A DNA stretch of 64,000 nt from Jannaschia sp. M317 (GCF_025141175.1 NZ_CP081155.1:654001-718000); one strand, 5' to 3'; numbered from the stretch's first letter, positions 8,018 through 17,672 are shown. The notes: a model not told the origin generated them from the sequence alone. Numbers and translations: made by a program.

Positions 8018-9121
8018 ATGTCCCTGAACACCTTCGGTCACCTGTTCCGCGTCACTACCTGGGGCGAAAGCCACGGCCCCGCGCTGGGGGCGACGGTCGA
8101 CGGCTGCCCGCCGGGCGTGCCGATCCGGGCCGAGGACATCCAGGTCTGGATGGACAAGCGCAAGCCGGGCCAGTCCAAGCACACGACTCAGCGCAAGGAA
8201 CCCGATCAGGTGGAAATCCTATCCGGTGTCTTCGATGGGGTCAGCACGGGCACGCCGATCCAGCTGATGATCCGCAACACCGATCAGCGGTCCAAGGACT
8301 ACGGCGAGATCGCCGAGAAATTCCGGCCCGGCCACGCCGATATCACCTATTGGCAGAAGTACGGGGTGCGGGACTATCGCGGCGGGGGCCGGTCTTCGGC
8401 GCGCGAGACGGCGGCGCGGGTGGCGGCCGGTGGTGTGGCGCGGGCGGCGCTGTCGGTTCTGGCACCGCAGGTGCAGGTGACGGGCTACATGACGGCCATG
8501 GGGCCGCTGGATATCGATCGGGACCGGTTCGACTGGGACGAGATCGCGCGCAACGATTTCTGGTGCCCGGACCCCGTCGCGGCGCAAAAATTCGCGGATC
8601 ACCTGGATTGGCTGCGCAAGGATGACCACAATTCGGTGGGCGCGATCATCGAATGCGTGGCGCGCGGCGTGCCCGCGGGGCTGGGCGCACCGATCTATGG
8701 CAAGCTGGACACCGACCTGGCCGCAGCGATGATGTCGATCAACGCGGTGAAGGGTGTCGAGATCGGCGAGGGCATGCACGCCGCCCGCCTGACCGGGCGG
8801 GACAACGCCGACGAGATTTCGATGGGGCCGGACGGGCCGGTCTATTCGTCGAACCACGCAGGCGGCGTGCTGGGCGGTATTTCCACCGGGCAGGATGTCG
8901 TGGTGCGGTTTTCGGTCAAGCCGACGTCGTCCATCCTGTCGGAGCGGCGCACGATCACCAAGTCCGGCGAGGATACCACGATCGTCACCAAGGGCCGCCA
9001 CGACCCCTGCGTCGGCATCCGTGCGGTGCCCGTGGCCGAGGCGATGATGGCCTGCGTCGTGCTGGATCATCTGCTTTTGCATCGCGGCCAGGTCGGTGAT
9101 GCGGGTGGTGTCATCGGGTAG
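8018..9121 (+). CDS. aroC: Chorismate synthase AroC
   Basis: Converts 5-enolpyruvylshikimate 3-phosphate to chorismate, the last shikimate-pathway step, needing reduced FMN. The 367-residue protein carries the three chorismate synthase signatures: [14 protein letters not shown] near residue 18, the [19 protein letters not shown] region near 125-145, and the C-terminal [16 protein letters not shown] region. The ATG has GAGGAG at ideal distance. Length is normal. It is followed by a GC-rich hairpin. Confidence 0.97.
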   Translation: MSLNTFGHLFRVTTWGESHGPALGATVDGCPPGVPIRAEDIQVWMDKRKPGQSKHTTQRKEPDQVEILSGVFDGVSTGTPIQLMIRNTDQRSKDYGEIAEKFRPGHADITYWQKYGVRDYRGGGRSSARETAARVAAGGVARAALSVLAPQVQVTGYMTAMGPLDIDRDRFDWDEIARNDFWCPDPVAAQKFADHLDWLRKDDHNSVGAIIECVARGVPAGLGAPIYGKLDTDLAAAMMSINAVKGVEIGEGMHAARLTGRDNADEISMGPDGPVYSSNHAGGVLGGISTGQDVVVRFSVKPTSSILSERRTITKSGEDTTIVTKGRHDPCVGIRAVPVAEAMMACVVLDHLLLHRGQVGDAGGVIG

Positions 9122-9160
9122 GGCGCGGGCCGCGCGGGGCATCGAGCCCCGCCCGACCCG

Positions 9161-9181
9161 GCAAGAGGCGCGGCCTCTTGC
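9161..9181. terminator. Hairpin between aroC and a convergent EamA gene
   Basis: GCAAGAGGC and GCCTCTTGC form a perfect 9-bp stem around a GCG loop, 40 bp after aroC and 39 bp after the convergent EamA gene. There is no T-run on either side, so it may act as a weak bidirectional terminator or mRNA end protector. Confidence 0.4.
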
Positions 9182-9219
9182 GCGCGACCGTATCGCCTGA
9201 TCCGGCATCCGCCATGGCG

Positions 9220-10089
9220 TCAGGGGCGTTTCAATCGGCTGAGTTGAACCGCCAAGATCCCGAGCGTCACCACAACCACGCCCAGGATATCCAGCGGCCC
9301 GAGGCGTTCGCCCAACAGCGCCCAGGCCACGACCACGCCAAAGAACGGGTTGAGAAAGTGGAAGGTGGCGGCCGGAGTGGCCCCGATGCGCGCGACCAGC
9401 AGGAACCAGATCCAGGTGGCGGCAAGGCCGGGCACCAGGGTCGTATAGGTCAGGGCCGCGACCAGGCGTGGCGTCCAGGTCACCGCCCAGGTTTCCAGCG
9501 CCAGGCCCACGGGCAGCAGTGCTGCGGACCCCACCAGCATCTGCAGGCCGACGACCATCAACAGATTGCCGCCGCCCGATGCCCCCCGGACCGACAGCGT
9601 CGCCACAGTCAGGGCAAGGACCCCCAGCATGCAAAGCGCGATGCCCGTCAGGTCGGCTCCGCCCTGCAACCGGGTGCCCATGATCAAAAGCACCCCGAAA
9701 GATCCCGCCAACAGGCCCGCGACGCCCAGCAGGCGGGTGCCTTCGCGAAAGATCACCCAGTTCGCCAAAGCCACCAAAAGCGGCAGGCAGGAAGCGATGA
9801 TGGCCGCGAGGCTGGCCTCGATCCACTGCATCGCGACGAAATTCAGCCCGAGATAAAGCGCGTTCTGGCAAATGCCGAAGATCACCACCGCCCGCCATTG
9901 TGCGCGCGTCAGGCGCATCCTTTGGCCGAGCGCATAGGCGATGGCGATGCCCAGCACCCCGGAGATGGCGAACCGCAGGGACAGCGACAGGATCGGCGGG
10001 GCCTCGGCCACGATGATCCGGGCCGAGGTGAAGGCCGAAGACCACATCAGGGCAAAGGCCAGCCCGTAGCAGAGTGCGCGAATATCCAT
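9220..10089 (-). CDS. EamA family (DMT superfamily) transporter
   Basis: 289-residue inner-membrane protein with ten hydrophobic segments arranged as two EamA repeats, opening with MDIRALCYGLAFALMWSSAF, the typical first helix; each half ends in a conserved loop (ILSLSLRFAISG; FHFLNPFFGVVVAWALLGE). Such proteins export amino acids or other small metabolites. The start ATG at 10087-10089 is chosen because the 27 codons before it are polar and overlap the HU terminator. Substrate unknown. One of three EamA genes within 13 kb. Confidence 0.85.
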   Translation of the reverse strand: MDIRALCYGLAFALMWSSAFTSARIIVAEAPPILSLSLRFAISGVLGIAIAYALGQRMRLTRAQWRAVVIFGICQNALYLGLNFVAMQWIEASLAAIIASCLPLLVALANWVIFREGTRLLGVAGLLAGSFGVLLIMGTRLQGGADLTGIALCMLGVLALTVATLSVRGASGGGNLLMVVGLQMLVGSAALLPVGLALETWAVTWTPRLVAALTYTTLVPGLAATWIWFLLVARIGATPAATFHFLNPFFGVVVAWALLGERLGPLDILGVVVVTLGILAVQLSRLKRP

Positions 10090-10138
10090 GCAGGGGTTGT
10101 GACGCCCGGCGCGCGGGGGCGCAATCTGCCACGCAACG

Positions 10139-10165
10139 AAAAAGGGCCGCCCCGGGGCGGCCCTT
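10139..10165 (-). terminator. Rho-independent terminator of the HU gene
   Basis: Two perfect 12-base arms (AAGGGCCGCCCC and its complement) form a strong hairpin 25 bp after the HU stop. Read leftward it runs into UUUUU, as expected for intrinsic termination. Confidence 0.85.
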
Positions 10166-10189
10166 GTCAAACTGTCAATCGCGGCGCGA

Positions 10190-10480
10190 TCACTCGTTCA
10201 CGGAATCCTTGAGCGCCTTGGCGATGGTCATCTTGACCACCTTGTCGGCCTCTTTCTTGAACTGCTCGCCCGTGGCGGGGTTGCGGACCATACGCTCGGG
10301 GCGTTCGCGGCACATGATCTTGCCGACGCCGGGCAGGGTCACGGCACCACCGGCGGACACTTCGTCGGTGATCACGGCGACGATCGCGTCGAGCGCCGTG
10401 GTCGCGGCCTTTTTGTCGGCATCCATCTTTTCGGCGAGTGCGGCGACCAGCTGGGTCTTGGTCATCGGTTTCTGAGCCAT
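10190..10480 (-). CDS. HU-family DNA-binding protein
   Basis: 96-residue basic nucleoid protein. It has the HU/IHF fold: an N-terminal helical part (TKTQLVAALAEKMD), the beta segment GGAVTLPGVGKI, and the DNA-clasping arm with the RNPATGE motif (family RNPxTG). It is longer and more divergent than the major HU subunit of these bacteria, so it is probably an accessory HU. It has its own promoter region and a strong terminator, so it is transcribed alone. Confidence 0.88.
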   Translation of the reverse strand: MAQKPMTKTQLVAALAEKMDADKKAATTALDAIVAVITDEVSAGGAVTLPGVGKIMCRERPERMVRNPATGEQFKKEADKVVKMTIAKALKDSVNE

Positions 10481-10550
10481 TGTTCGGTTCTCCCCATTGA
10501 GGCAGGTTTGGTGTTTCTCATCGGGCAGTTAACCCGCCCTAGTCTTGTGT

Positions 10551-10566
10551 CACAACAAATTGTGAA
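10551..10566. promoter_or_regulatory. Inverted repeat upstream of the HU gene
   Basis: TCACAACAAATTGTGA is a TCACAA-N4-TTGTGA palindrome about 70 bp before the HU start and 34 bp after the end of amn. It may be an operator in the HU promoter; no regulator can be named. Confidence 0.3.
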
Positions 10567-10599
10567 CGCGATGACCCAACGTACTATAGGTTTTTGGGG

Positions 10600-12081
10600 T
10601 CAGAGGAAGGCCGTTTCCTCGAAACTGCGCAACTTCCGCGAATGCAGTCGCGCCAGAGGCATTTCGCGAAGCGCCTCCATCGCCTTGATTCCGATTTGCA
10701 GGTGCCGGCTGACCTGGGTCTTGTAGAAAGCCGAGGCCATGCCCGGAAGCTTCAGCTCGCCGTGGAGCGGCTTGTCGCTGACGCAGAGCAGCGTGCCGTA
10801 GGGCACCCGGAAGCGAAACCCGTTGGCCGCGATTGTGGCCGATTCCATGTCCAGCGCCACGGCGCGGGATTGCGACAGGCGTTGCACCGGGCCCGCCTGT
10901 TCGCGCAGCTCCCAGTTGCGGTTGTCGATGGTGGCGACGGTGCCGGTGCGCATCAGGCGCTTCAACTCGTAGCCTTCCAGCTGCGTGACCTCGGCCACGG
11001 CGTCTTCCAGCGCGACCTGAACCTCGGCCAGGGCCGGGATCGGCACCCAGATCGGCAGATCGTCGTCGAGGACGTGATCCTCGCGCAGGTAGGCATGGGC
11101 CAGGACGAAATCGCCCAGGCTTTGCGAATTGCGCAGACCGGCGCAGTGGCCGACCATCAGCCAGACGTGGGGCCGCAGAACGGCGATGTGGTCGGTGGCC
11201 GTCTTGGCGTTGGATGGGCCGACGCCGATGTTGACCAGGGTGATCCCGGCCTCGTCCTCGCGCGTCAGGTGGTAGGACGGCATCTGCGGCATCTTGGGCG
11301 GGTCGACCATGGGGGCATCGGGGTCGGCGGCGGTGACACGCTGACCGTTGGGCCCGACCAGCGCGACATAGCCAGACGCCGGATCGCGCAGCATCTCGCG
11401 TCCGTAGGCGATGAACTCCTCGACGTAGAACTGGTAGTTGGTGAACAGAACGTGGTTCTGGAAATCGCTGGGATCGGTCGCGGTGTAATGCGCCAGCCGC
11501 GCCAGCGAATAGTCGATCCGCTGCGCCGTAAACGGGGCGAGCGGGCGGGCCCCGTCCTGGTAGGTGAAGCCGGTGCCGTTGACGATGGCGTCGTTCGTCG
11601 TCTCCAGGTCCGGCACGTCGAAGACGTCGCGCATCAGGAACGGCAGCACGCCGTCCTGCGGCACCGACAATTCGGCATCGTTGAGCACGGCGAAATGTAC
11701 CGGGATCGGCGTGTCCGAGGCCCCGACGATCACCGGGACCTCGTGCGAGGTGATCAACAGATCGATCTGCTGGGTCAGGTATTTCTCGAACAGATCGGGG
11801 CGGGTGATGGTGGCCGCGTAGTGGCCCGGTTCGGCCACGTGGCCAAAGCTGAGGCGGCTGTCCGTGCGCGCAAAGCTGGTCGTGACAATCCGCACCTCGG
11901 GGTAATAGGCGCGGTAACGGCAGTCGGGCATCCCGCCGGACAAGGCCTCCGAGAAGCAGCGGCGCAGATAGCCTGTGGCCTCGGCATAGAGACGTTGAAG
12001 TTCGGCCACCGCCTCGGCGGCGTTGTCGAAGACACGCGGCTCGCTGAAGCCGGGGGTGCAAATGGGGGTCAGGTCGGTCAT
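10600..12081 (-). CDS. amn: AMP nucleosidase
   Basis: Hydrolyses AMP to adenine and ribose 5-phosphate. The 493-residue protein has the family N-terminal regulatory domain and a C-terminal purine nucleoside phosphorylase-like catalytic domain, with VNIGVGPSNAKTATDHIAVLRP, MVGHCAGLRNSQ and the late ALDMESATIAANGFRF motif (base-binding DMES type). Length agrees with family. Its ATG overlaps the ade stop by four bases (ATGA), so adenine released here is passed to a coupled deaminase. Confidence 0.93.
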   Translation of the reverse strand: MTDLTPICTPGFSEPRVFDNAAEAVAELQRLYAEATGYLRRCFSEALSGGMPDCRYRAYYPEVRIVTTSFARTDSRLSFGHVAEPGHYAATITRPDLFEKYLTQQIDLLITSHEVPVIVGASDTPIPVHFAVLNDAELSVPQDGVLPFLMRDVFDVPDLETTNDAIVNGTGFTYQDGARPLAPFTAQRIDYSLARLAHYTATDPSDFQNHVLFTNYQFYVEEFIAYGREMLRDPASGYVALVGPNGQRVTAADPDAPMVDPPKMPQMPSYHLTREDEAGITLVNIGVGPSNAKTATDHIAVLRPHVWLMVGHCAGLRNSQSLGDFVLAHAYLREDHVLDDDLPIWVPIPALAEVQVALEDAVAEVTQLEGYELKRLMRTGTVATIDNRNWELREQAGPVQRLSQSRAVALDMESATIAANGFRFRVPYGTLLCVSDKPLHGELKLPGMASAFYKTQVSRHLQIGIKAMEALREMPLARLHSRKLRSFEETAFL

Positions 12082-13886
12082 GAAGTCTCGATCAGGTCGG
12101 TCAATGCGAATGTGGTCACGTCCACCAGTCCCAGGTCCGAGATCCGCAATTCGGGGATCACCACCAGGGCCAGCAGCGAATGTTGCATGTAGGCGTTGTT
12201 GAGGCGGCAGCCCGCGTCGCGCATGGCCGCCATCAGGACGTCGGCCTTTGCGGCCACCTCGGCGGCGGGGCTGTCGGACATCAGGCCTGCGATGGGCAAT
12301 TCGATCAGCGCCCGTTCCTCGCCGCCTTCAAACAGACAGACGCCGCCGCCCACGGCGCGCAATCGGTTGGCCGCCAGCGCCATCTGCGCGCGGTCGGTGC
12401 CCACAACGATCATGTGGTGGCTGTCATGCGCCACGGTCGAGGCCAGGGCCATGGGCCGGTCGTAGCCGAAGCCCGCGACAAAGGCGTTGGTCACGCCGCC
12501 GGTCGCACGATGCCGTTCCACCAGCGCGATCTGACAGGTGTCGCCGCCGGTCAGGGCATCGCCTTCAACCAGCCCGTTGCGGACCGGCAGGTCGCGGGTC
12601 AGCGCCTTGGTCGGGGCCTGGTTTTCGACCACGCCGATGACGCGGGCGGTGGCGGTGTTGGCGCCCTTGGGGGCGGGGATCTCATAATCGGTGGCGGTCA
12701 GATCGCGGGCCATGTTGACGGTGGACCGGGCATCGGCGGGCCAGGCGATATGGGGGCATTCTGCGGTCAAGCGACCGTCCTGGGCAACCCATTGGCCCAG
12801 GGCCATCACCCGCTCGACCGGCAGGTCGGTCAGGGACGAGGTCAGGATCAGGTCGGCGCGGCGACCGGGGGCGATGGACCCAAGCTCCCGCTCCAGGCCG
12901 AAATGGGTCGCCGTGTTGATCGTGCACATCTGCAGTGCCACCAGAGGATCGCAGCCGCAGGCAATGGCGTGGCGCAGCACCCGGTTCATATGCCCGTCGT
13001 TCACCAGCGTCCCGGCCATGCAATCGTCGGTGCACAGGATGAAGTTGCGCGGGTCGAGACCTTTTTCGGTGACCGCGGTGATCTGGGTCTCTACGTCGTA
13101 CCAGGCGCTGCCCAGTCGCATCATCGACCGCATGCCTTGCCGCACGCGGGCCACGGCATCCGTCTCGCAGGTGCCTTCGTGGTCGTCCGCCGGACCGCCT
13201 GCCACATAGGCGTGGAACGCGGGGCCCAGATCGGGCGACGCATAGTGTCCGCCGATGGTCTTGCCCGCCTGTGCCGTCGCGGCCATTTCGGCCAGCATCT
13301 TGGGGTCGCCCGCCGCCACGCCCGGAAAGTTCATCATCTCGCCCAGGCCGACGATGCCCGGCCAGGCCATCGCTTCGGCGACGTCTTCGGGCGTGATTTC
13401 ATGACCGGTGGTTTCCAGACCCGGTGCCGAGGGCGCGCAGGACGGCATCTGCACGAACATGCTGCACGGCAGGCCCCGTGCCTCGTCATGCATCAGACGG
13501 ACACCGCGCAGGCCCAGGACATTGGCGATCTCATGGGGGTCGGTGAACATGGCGGTGGTGCCATGGGGGATCACGGCGGCGGCAAATTCGGCTGGCGTCA
13601 GCATCCCCGATTCCACGTGCATATGCGCATCGCACAGGCCGGGGATGACATAGCGCCCGGCGGCGTCCACGACCTGCGTTTCCGCGCCGATGCAGTGGCT
13701 GGCGTCGGGCCCGACATAGGCAAAGCGTCCGCGGGCGATGGCGACCTGCCAATCGAGAACCTCGCGGGTGTGGACAAGGACAACCTTGCCGCCTGTCACA
13801 ACGGTGTCGGCCGGGGCACGGCCCGCCGCAATGGCGATCAGATCGGCGGCCGCGTCGGGCCAGGAAGGGAGCGTTTCGGGTGTCAT
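12078..13886 (-). CDS. ade: Adenine deaminase
   Basis: Amidohydrolase that converts adenine to hypoxanthine and ammonia. The product has the metal motif CDAHMHVESGML, the downstream GHYASPD and CTDD motifs, the amidohydrolase C-terminal GRRADL, and the C-terminal Ade domain (SHHMIVVGTDRAQMALAANRL). About 600 residues, the usual length. An in-frame ATG five codons upstream (13901) is also possible; the one chosen has an AGG at suitable distance. It is the first gene of the ade-amn pair. Together the two enzymes form an AMP-to-hypoxanthine route. Confidence 0.92.
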   Translation of the reverse strand: MTPETLPSWPDAAADLIAIAAGRAPADTVVTGGKVVLVHTREVLDWQVAIARGRFAYVGPDASHCIGAETQVVDAAGRYVIPGLCDAHMHVESGMLTPAEFAAAVIPHGTTAMFTDPHEIANVLGLRGVRLMHDEARGLPCSMFVQMPSCAPSAPGLETTGHEITPEDVAEAMAWPGIVGLGEMMNFPGVAAGDPKMLAEMAATAQAGKTIGGHYASPDLGPAFHAYVAGGPADDHEGTCETDAVARVRQGMRSMMRLGSAWYDVETQITAVTEKGLDPRNFILCTDDCMAGTLVNDGHMNRVLRHAIACGCDPLVALQMCTINTATHFGLERELGSIAPGRRADLILTSSLTDLPVERVMALGQWVAQDGRLTAECPHIAWPADARSTVNMARDLTATDYEIPAPKGANTATARVIGVVENQAPTKALTRDLPVRNGLVEGDALTGGDTCQIALVERHRATGGVTNAFVAGFGYDRPMALASTVAHDSHHMIVVGTDRAQMALAANRLRAVGGGVCLFEGGEERALIELPIAGLMSDSPAAEVAAKADVLMAAMRDAGCRLNNAYMQHSLLALVVIPELRISDLGLVDVTTFALTDLIETS

Positions 13887-13923
13887 GAGCAAGCCTGTCA
13901 TGGCTTGGCGGGGGGTGCAATGG

Positions 13924-13962
13924 GGGCTCTGCCCACCGGCCCCGCGCCGGAGGGCAGAGCCC
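13924..13962 (-). terminator. Hairpin after the HupE/UreJ gene
   Basis: GGGCTCTGCCC pairs with GGGCAGAGCCC (11 bp) around a GC-rich loop, directly after the hupE-like stop and before ade, both leftward. No T-run follows. A likely Rho-independent-like or processing hairpin separating the two transcripts. Confidence 0.5.
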
Positions 13963-13967
13963 GCGAT

Positions 13968-15140
13968 CTAGGTCAGGATCGGCAGGTCACCGACCCAGCC
14001 GATGCGGTTGAGAACCCAGTAAACCCCGATCGCGGCGATGATCAGCGATCCGGGAATGGCGATGGCAGGGCGATAGAGCGGCTTGGACCCGAACGGCAGG
14101 CCCAGCAGCAGGAAGGCCACCGCGATGACGGTCAGCTGCCCGATCTCGACGCCGACGTTGAACGAGATCAGCGAGGCCAGGAAATGCTGCCCCAGACCGA
14201 ATTCTCCCAGCACCGAGGCAAAGCCGAGCCCGTGCAGCAGACCGAAACCAAAGACGATGGCAATACGGCCCCACCCGATGTCGCGGCGGTTGCCTGCCCA
14301 GATGTTCTCGACCGCGACATAGACGATCGAGGCGGCGATGATCGTCTCGACCAGCCACATCATGTCGTCGGGAATGTTCACGATGCCGAGCGTCGCCAGC
14401 GCCAGCGTCACCGTATGCGCGGCGGTAAAGGCGGTCACCTGCCAAAGCATCGGACGCCAGGCGAGGGCGTAGAAGAACAGGCCCAGCACGAACAGGATAT
14501 GATCCAGCCCCTTGGGGATGATGTGGTCAAAGCCGGACACGACGTAACGCATCACCGCCTCGCCCAGCGTCTGTTCGGCGACGCCGCTGCGCGGCAGCGG
14601 ATCGGTCAGGCCACCGTCGGTCAGATAGACGTCGTAGCCTTCATCGCCCGACACCTGCCGCACGATCAACCCGCCCAGGGCACGGTCCCATCCCAGCACC
14701 ACGGGGGCGTCGCCTTCGGGCAGGAGAGCGGTGATCGTGAGTTGACTGTCGCGCCGCAGCTCCACGTCGCCGATCTCCGGCACGGTGACGGTGCCCAGCT
14801 GTGGTGTCAGGCGCTGTTCGGCGCTGGTCAGGTTGATGCGGCGCGCGATGTCGGGCCAGGCCTCGCGAAAGGCGGCCTCCAGCTCGGCGGGGGGCAGGGC
14901 GCGCAGGGCGTCGTTGCGGGCCGACAGAGGCGACTCGTCGGTGTCGGTCACGGCGCTCAGGTCGACGCCTGCGATCAGGGGCTCCAGCGCGGCGCGCAGG
15001 TCGATGGTGATTTCCGAGGCGGACACCGTCACATCGGCGACGGCTGGCTGTACCTCATGTGCGGAAACTGTGATCGCGCCGACCATTGACAGTATCGCAG
15101 CAAGGATCACTCTGCTGAGGATCCGGAGGGAGACAGACAT
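13968..15140 (-). CDS. HupE/UreJ family membrane protein
   Basis: 390-residue protein with a signal peptide ([15 protein letters not shown]...VSA), a periplasmic domain of about 150 residues that starts AHEVQPAV, as HupE/UreJ-2 proteins do, and then a six- to seven-helix membrane domain with GLDHILFVLGLF, AHTVTLALA and GFGLLHGLGFA, the His-containing helices typical of this family. Relatives are linked to nickel or cobalt uptake. The ATG at 15138-15140 follows AAAGGG and gives a good signal peptide; it overlaps the start codon of the divergent DUF4198 gene (CATG), which is unusual. Confidence 0.82.
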   Translation of the reverse strand: MSVSLRILSRVILAAILSMVGAITVSAHEVQPAVADVTVSASEITIDLRAALEPLIAGVDLSAVTDTDESPLSARNDALRALPPAELEAAFREAWPDIARRINLTSAEQRLTPQLGTVTVPEIGDVELRRDSQLTITALLPEGDAPVVLGWDRALGGLIVRQVSGDEGYDVYLTDGGLTDPLPRSGVAEQTLGEAVMRYVVSGFDHIIPKGLDHILFVLGLFFYALAWRPMLWQVTAFTAAHTVTLALATLGIVNIPDDMMWLVETIIAASIVYVAVENIWAGNRRDIGWGRIAIVFGFGLLHGLGFASVLGEFGLGQHFLASLISFNVGVEIGQLTVIAVAFLLLGLPFGSKPLYRPAIAIPGSLIIAAIGVYWVLNRIGWVGDLPILT

Positions 15141-15948
15141 GAAGACCCTTTCTAAAACGTTCCTGGCTGCACTGTGCATCTTGGCGGCCCCGCTTCAAGC
15201 GCATGAATTCTGGATAGAGCCCGAAGCTTACACTGTTGCGACAGGTGAGACCGTCAAGGCGACGTTTCGCAATGGGCAGGAATTCAAAGGCTCCAACCTC
15301 AGCTATATTCCGTCGCGGTCGGCACGGTTCGACATGGTGACGGGCGACACGGTCCAACCGGTGCCCGCGCGGATGGGCGACAATCCGGCGGTCGCGATCG
15401 ACACCGCGCCCGAGGGCCTGCTGACGGTTCTGCAGGAGACGACCGAGCAGAGGCTGACCTACAAGGAATGGGTGAAATGGGTCAATTTCGCCGAGCACAA
15501 GGATTTCACCGAAGTGCTGGAGGCGCACCGGGCGCGGGGTCTGCCTGACGAAGGGTTCCGCGAAGCCTACCTGCGGTTCGCCAAGGCGTTGATCGCCGTG
15601 GGTGACGGGGCCGGAGAGGATTCCGCGCGCGGGATGCGGGTCGAATTCGTGGCTGGGGCCAATCCCTATACCGACGATCTGTCCGGCGGATTGCCGGTCC
15701 AGATCCTGTTCGACGGCGCGCCCAAGGCCAACGCCCAGATCGAGATGTTCGAAAAGGCCCCCGACGACAGCGTCACCGTCACCCTGCACCGCGCCGATGC
15801 CGAAGGCCGCGCGACCCTGCCGGTCAGGCCGGGGCACGAATACCTGCTCGACTCGGTCACCATTCTGCCGCTTGAGCCGGAGGCCGAGAACGATCCCGTC
15901 TGGCTGACGCTCTGGGCTGCGTTGACCTTTGGGGTGCCGCAGGAGTAA
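15139..15948 (+). CDS. DUF4198 domain periplasmic protein (Co/Ni transport-associated)
   Basis: 269-residue exported protein with a signal peptide ending [10 protein letters not shown], which is typical of DUF4198/COG5266 proteins (periplasmic components connected with cobalt or nickel uptake). The mature part is beta-rich with [16 protein letters not shown] near the N-terminus and a C-terminal [17 protein letters not shown] section of an Ig-like fold. GGAGGG lies eight bases before the ATG. It is divergent from the HupE-like gene and shares bases of its start codon. Metal binding (His right after cleavage in both neighbours) is inference. Confidence 0.75.
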   Translation: MKTLSKTFLAALCILAAPLQAHEFWIEPEAYTVATGETVKATFRNGQEFKGSNLSYIPSRSARFDMVTGDTVQPVPARMGDNPAVAIDTAPEGLLTVLQETTEQRLTYKEWVKWVNFAEHKDFTEVLEAHRARGLPDEGFREAYLRFAKALIAVGDGAGEDSARGMRVEFVAGANPYTDDLSGGLPVQILFDGAPKANAQIEMFEKAPDDSVTVTLHRADAEGRATLPVRPGHEYLLDSVTILPLEPEAENDPVWLTLWAALTFGVPQE

Positions 15949-15974
15949 TCAACGCCGACCCTACGGAGGCCCCC

Positions 15975-16580
15975 ATGGACAAGTTCGACACCCTCACCGG
16001 CATCGCCGCCCCTCTGCCCCTGATCAATGTCGATACCGACATGATCATTCCCAAGCAGTTCCTGAAGACCATCAAACGGTCCGGTCTGGGCGTGAACCTG
16101 TTCGACGAGATGCGCTATCTCGACGACGGGTCCGAAAACCCGGACTTCGTGTTGAACAAGCCCGCCTATCGCGAGGCACAGATCATTGTGGCGGGCGACA
16201 ACTTCGGCTGCGGCTCGTCGCGCGAACATGCGCCCTGGGCGTTGCTCGACTTTGGCATCCGCGCGGTGATCGCGCCCAGCTATGCCGACATCTTCTACAA
16301 CAACTGCTTCAAGAACGGCATCCTGCCGATCGTCTTGCCGCAGGATCAGGTGGACGCCCTGATGGAAGATGCCAAGAACGGCGCCAACGCCCGCATCACC
16401 ATCGACCTGGACAGCCAGACGGTCACCGGGGCGGACGGTACAACCTATGCGTTTGCCGTGGACGCCTTCAAGAAGCACTGCCTGCTCAACGGTTTGGACG
16501 ACATCGGCCTGACGATGGAGAAGGGTGCCGCCATCGACACCTTTGAATCTGCCGCTGCACAGGCCCGTCCTTGGGTTTAG
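15975..16580 (+). CDS. leuD: 3-isopropylmalate dehydratase small subunit LeuD
   Basis: Small subunit of isopropylmalate isomerase (with LeuC) in leucine synthesis. The 201-residue protein has the conserved [14 protein letters not shown] near the N-terminus, the substrate-binding swivel segment [16 protein letters not shown] and the [18 protein letters not shown] motif. Length is typical. CGGAGG precedes the ATG. leuC is not in this window; leuB follows after two unrelated genes. Confidence 0.96.
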   Translation: MDKFDTLTGIAAPLPLINVDTDMIIPKQFLKTIKRSGLGVNLFDEMRYLDDGSENPDFVLNKPAYREAQIIVAGDNFGCGSSREHAPWALLDFGIRAVIAPSYADIFYNNCFKNGILPIVLPQDQVDALMEDAKNGANARITIDLDSQTVTGADGTTYAFAVDAFKKHCLLNGLDDIGLTMEKGAAIDTFESAAAQARPWV

Positions 16581-16612
16581 GTTAACGTCACATTGTAAGT
16601 ATCTGTATTAAA

Positions 16613-16641
16613 AGACCCTTCCTGATCATCAGGAAGGGTCT
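16613..16641. terminator. Terminator hairpin after leuD
   Basis: A perfect 13-bp stem (AGACCCTTCCTGA with its complement) around TCA, 33 bp after leuD. On the minus strand it runs into TTTTAATA, on the plus strand into GATGCTTTCT, so it looks like a termination signal in either direction. The 185 bp from here to the next start hold no gene that I can see. Confidence 0.6.
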
Positions 16642-16826
16642 GATGCTTTCTGGGCACAATTTTCTCAAGATGCCTTTTTGTTCGCAAACAGGAACTTGCG
16701 AGCCGAAGTTAAACAAGGCACATTCAAGGCAAGATTGAGGCAACCGCCCGGAAAACAGGGCGGCACGACAGGTGGAACAAGGGGGTGGCATCGTATCAGC
16801 CCCGTCCAACGAGGATCGATTAGGCA

Positions 16827-17672
16827 GTGATTTCGCAGCTTCCAGGTGCGTGCATTCGTGCGCTTTTGACCGTGGCGATGGTGTTGATGCCATCGCTGCT
16901 GTTGCCTGACGCCTCGCCGCAAGTCACCGATGCGATGGTTCTGATCGCGTTGTTCGCCGGTGCCTTCGTCTTTATCGAATACGCGGCCGTCTATCCCGGC
17001 CTGATCGAGTTCCGAGACGCTCCGCCGTTCAACACCGTCCGTTTTGCGATGCTTTTTGCCTTGCTGTTGTTGATCGGGCTGGCGGCGCGCGGCATCGCGG
17101 ACCCGTCGACCCTGACGCGTCTGGTGCATGCGGTGGGCATGTTGCTGGGGCAGTCCATGGACTTCCCGCTCAGCCCGATTCGGATGTTGCTGTGGCTGCT
17201 GCCCGAGGGGACGACCCTGACCGAGGCGCATATGGTTCGGGTGACGGCCGGGATCGCCTATCTGGTGTCGCTGCTCAGCCTCACGATTTTCGCCATCATC
17301 ATCCGGCTCAACAACTGGCCGTCGCCGACCGGGGCGTTCAACGTCTGGATCAATCTGCCTACCTTCGACCCGACGGCAGGGTCGGATGTGGTCAAACGGC
17401 TCAACCGGGACGGTGCCGTTAACATTCTGTTAGGCATTTTGCTGCCATACCTGACCCCACCGTTGGCGTTGTTCATCGCCCGATCCTATCAGATCTCGAT
17501 GTTCGAATCCCCGCTGCTGCTGGTCTGGACGATGACGCTATGGGCCTTCCTTCCTGCATCGCTATTCCTGCGCGGCATCGCGATGCGGCGGCTGGCCCTG
17601 ATGATCTCCAAAAAACGCCGTCGTTATGGCGAAGAGCTTGCCGCCGAGGACCCGGACTTCTTGCCGGCCTGA
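16827..17672 (+). CDS. Conserved integral membrane protein of unknown function
   Basis: 281 residues with six or seven hydrophobic segments, including ALLTVAMVLMPSLLLP, FAMLFALLLLIGLAA, VSLLSLTIFAIIIRL and ILLGILLPYLTPPLALFIA, and a short basic cytoplasmic tail (ISKKRRRYGEEL). No family recognised. The predicted start is a GTG with a weak ribosome binding site; an ATG 17 codons later is an alternative. It lies between leuD and leuB and overlaps the next gene, so all may form one transcript, but no link with leucine synthesis can be read from it. Confidence 0.7.
   Translation: MISQLPGACIRALLTVAMVLMPSLLLPDASPQVTDAMVLIALFAGAFVFIEYAAVYPGLIEFRDAPPFNTVRFAMLFALLLLIGLAARGIADPSTLTRLVHAVGMLLGQSMDFPLSPIRMLLWLLPEGTTLTEAHMVRVTAGIAYLVSLLSLTIFAIIIRLNNWPSPTGAFNVWINLPTFDPTAGSDVVKRLNRDGAVNILLGILLPYLTPPLALFIARSYQISMFESPLLLVWTMTLWAFLPASLFLRGIAMRRLALMISKKRRRYGEELAAEDPDFLPA

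Noticed and set aside
8219..10132. 637-codon minus-strand frame across aroC and the EamA gene
   Set aside because: Out-of-frame reading of aroC and EamA; no motif.
12180..15089. 969-codon open frame on the plus strand opposite ade and hupE-like genes
   Set aside because: Gly/His/Gln/Arg-rich translation with no family motif, typical of an antisense frame in GC-rich DNA; the minus-strand genes are certain.
16743..16765. CGCCC/GGGCG hairpin before the 16827 membrane gene as attenuator
   Set aside because: Short stem with a loose loop, no T-run and no leader peptide.
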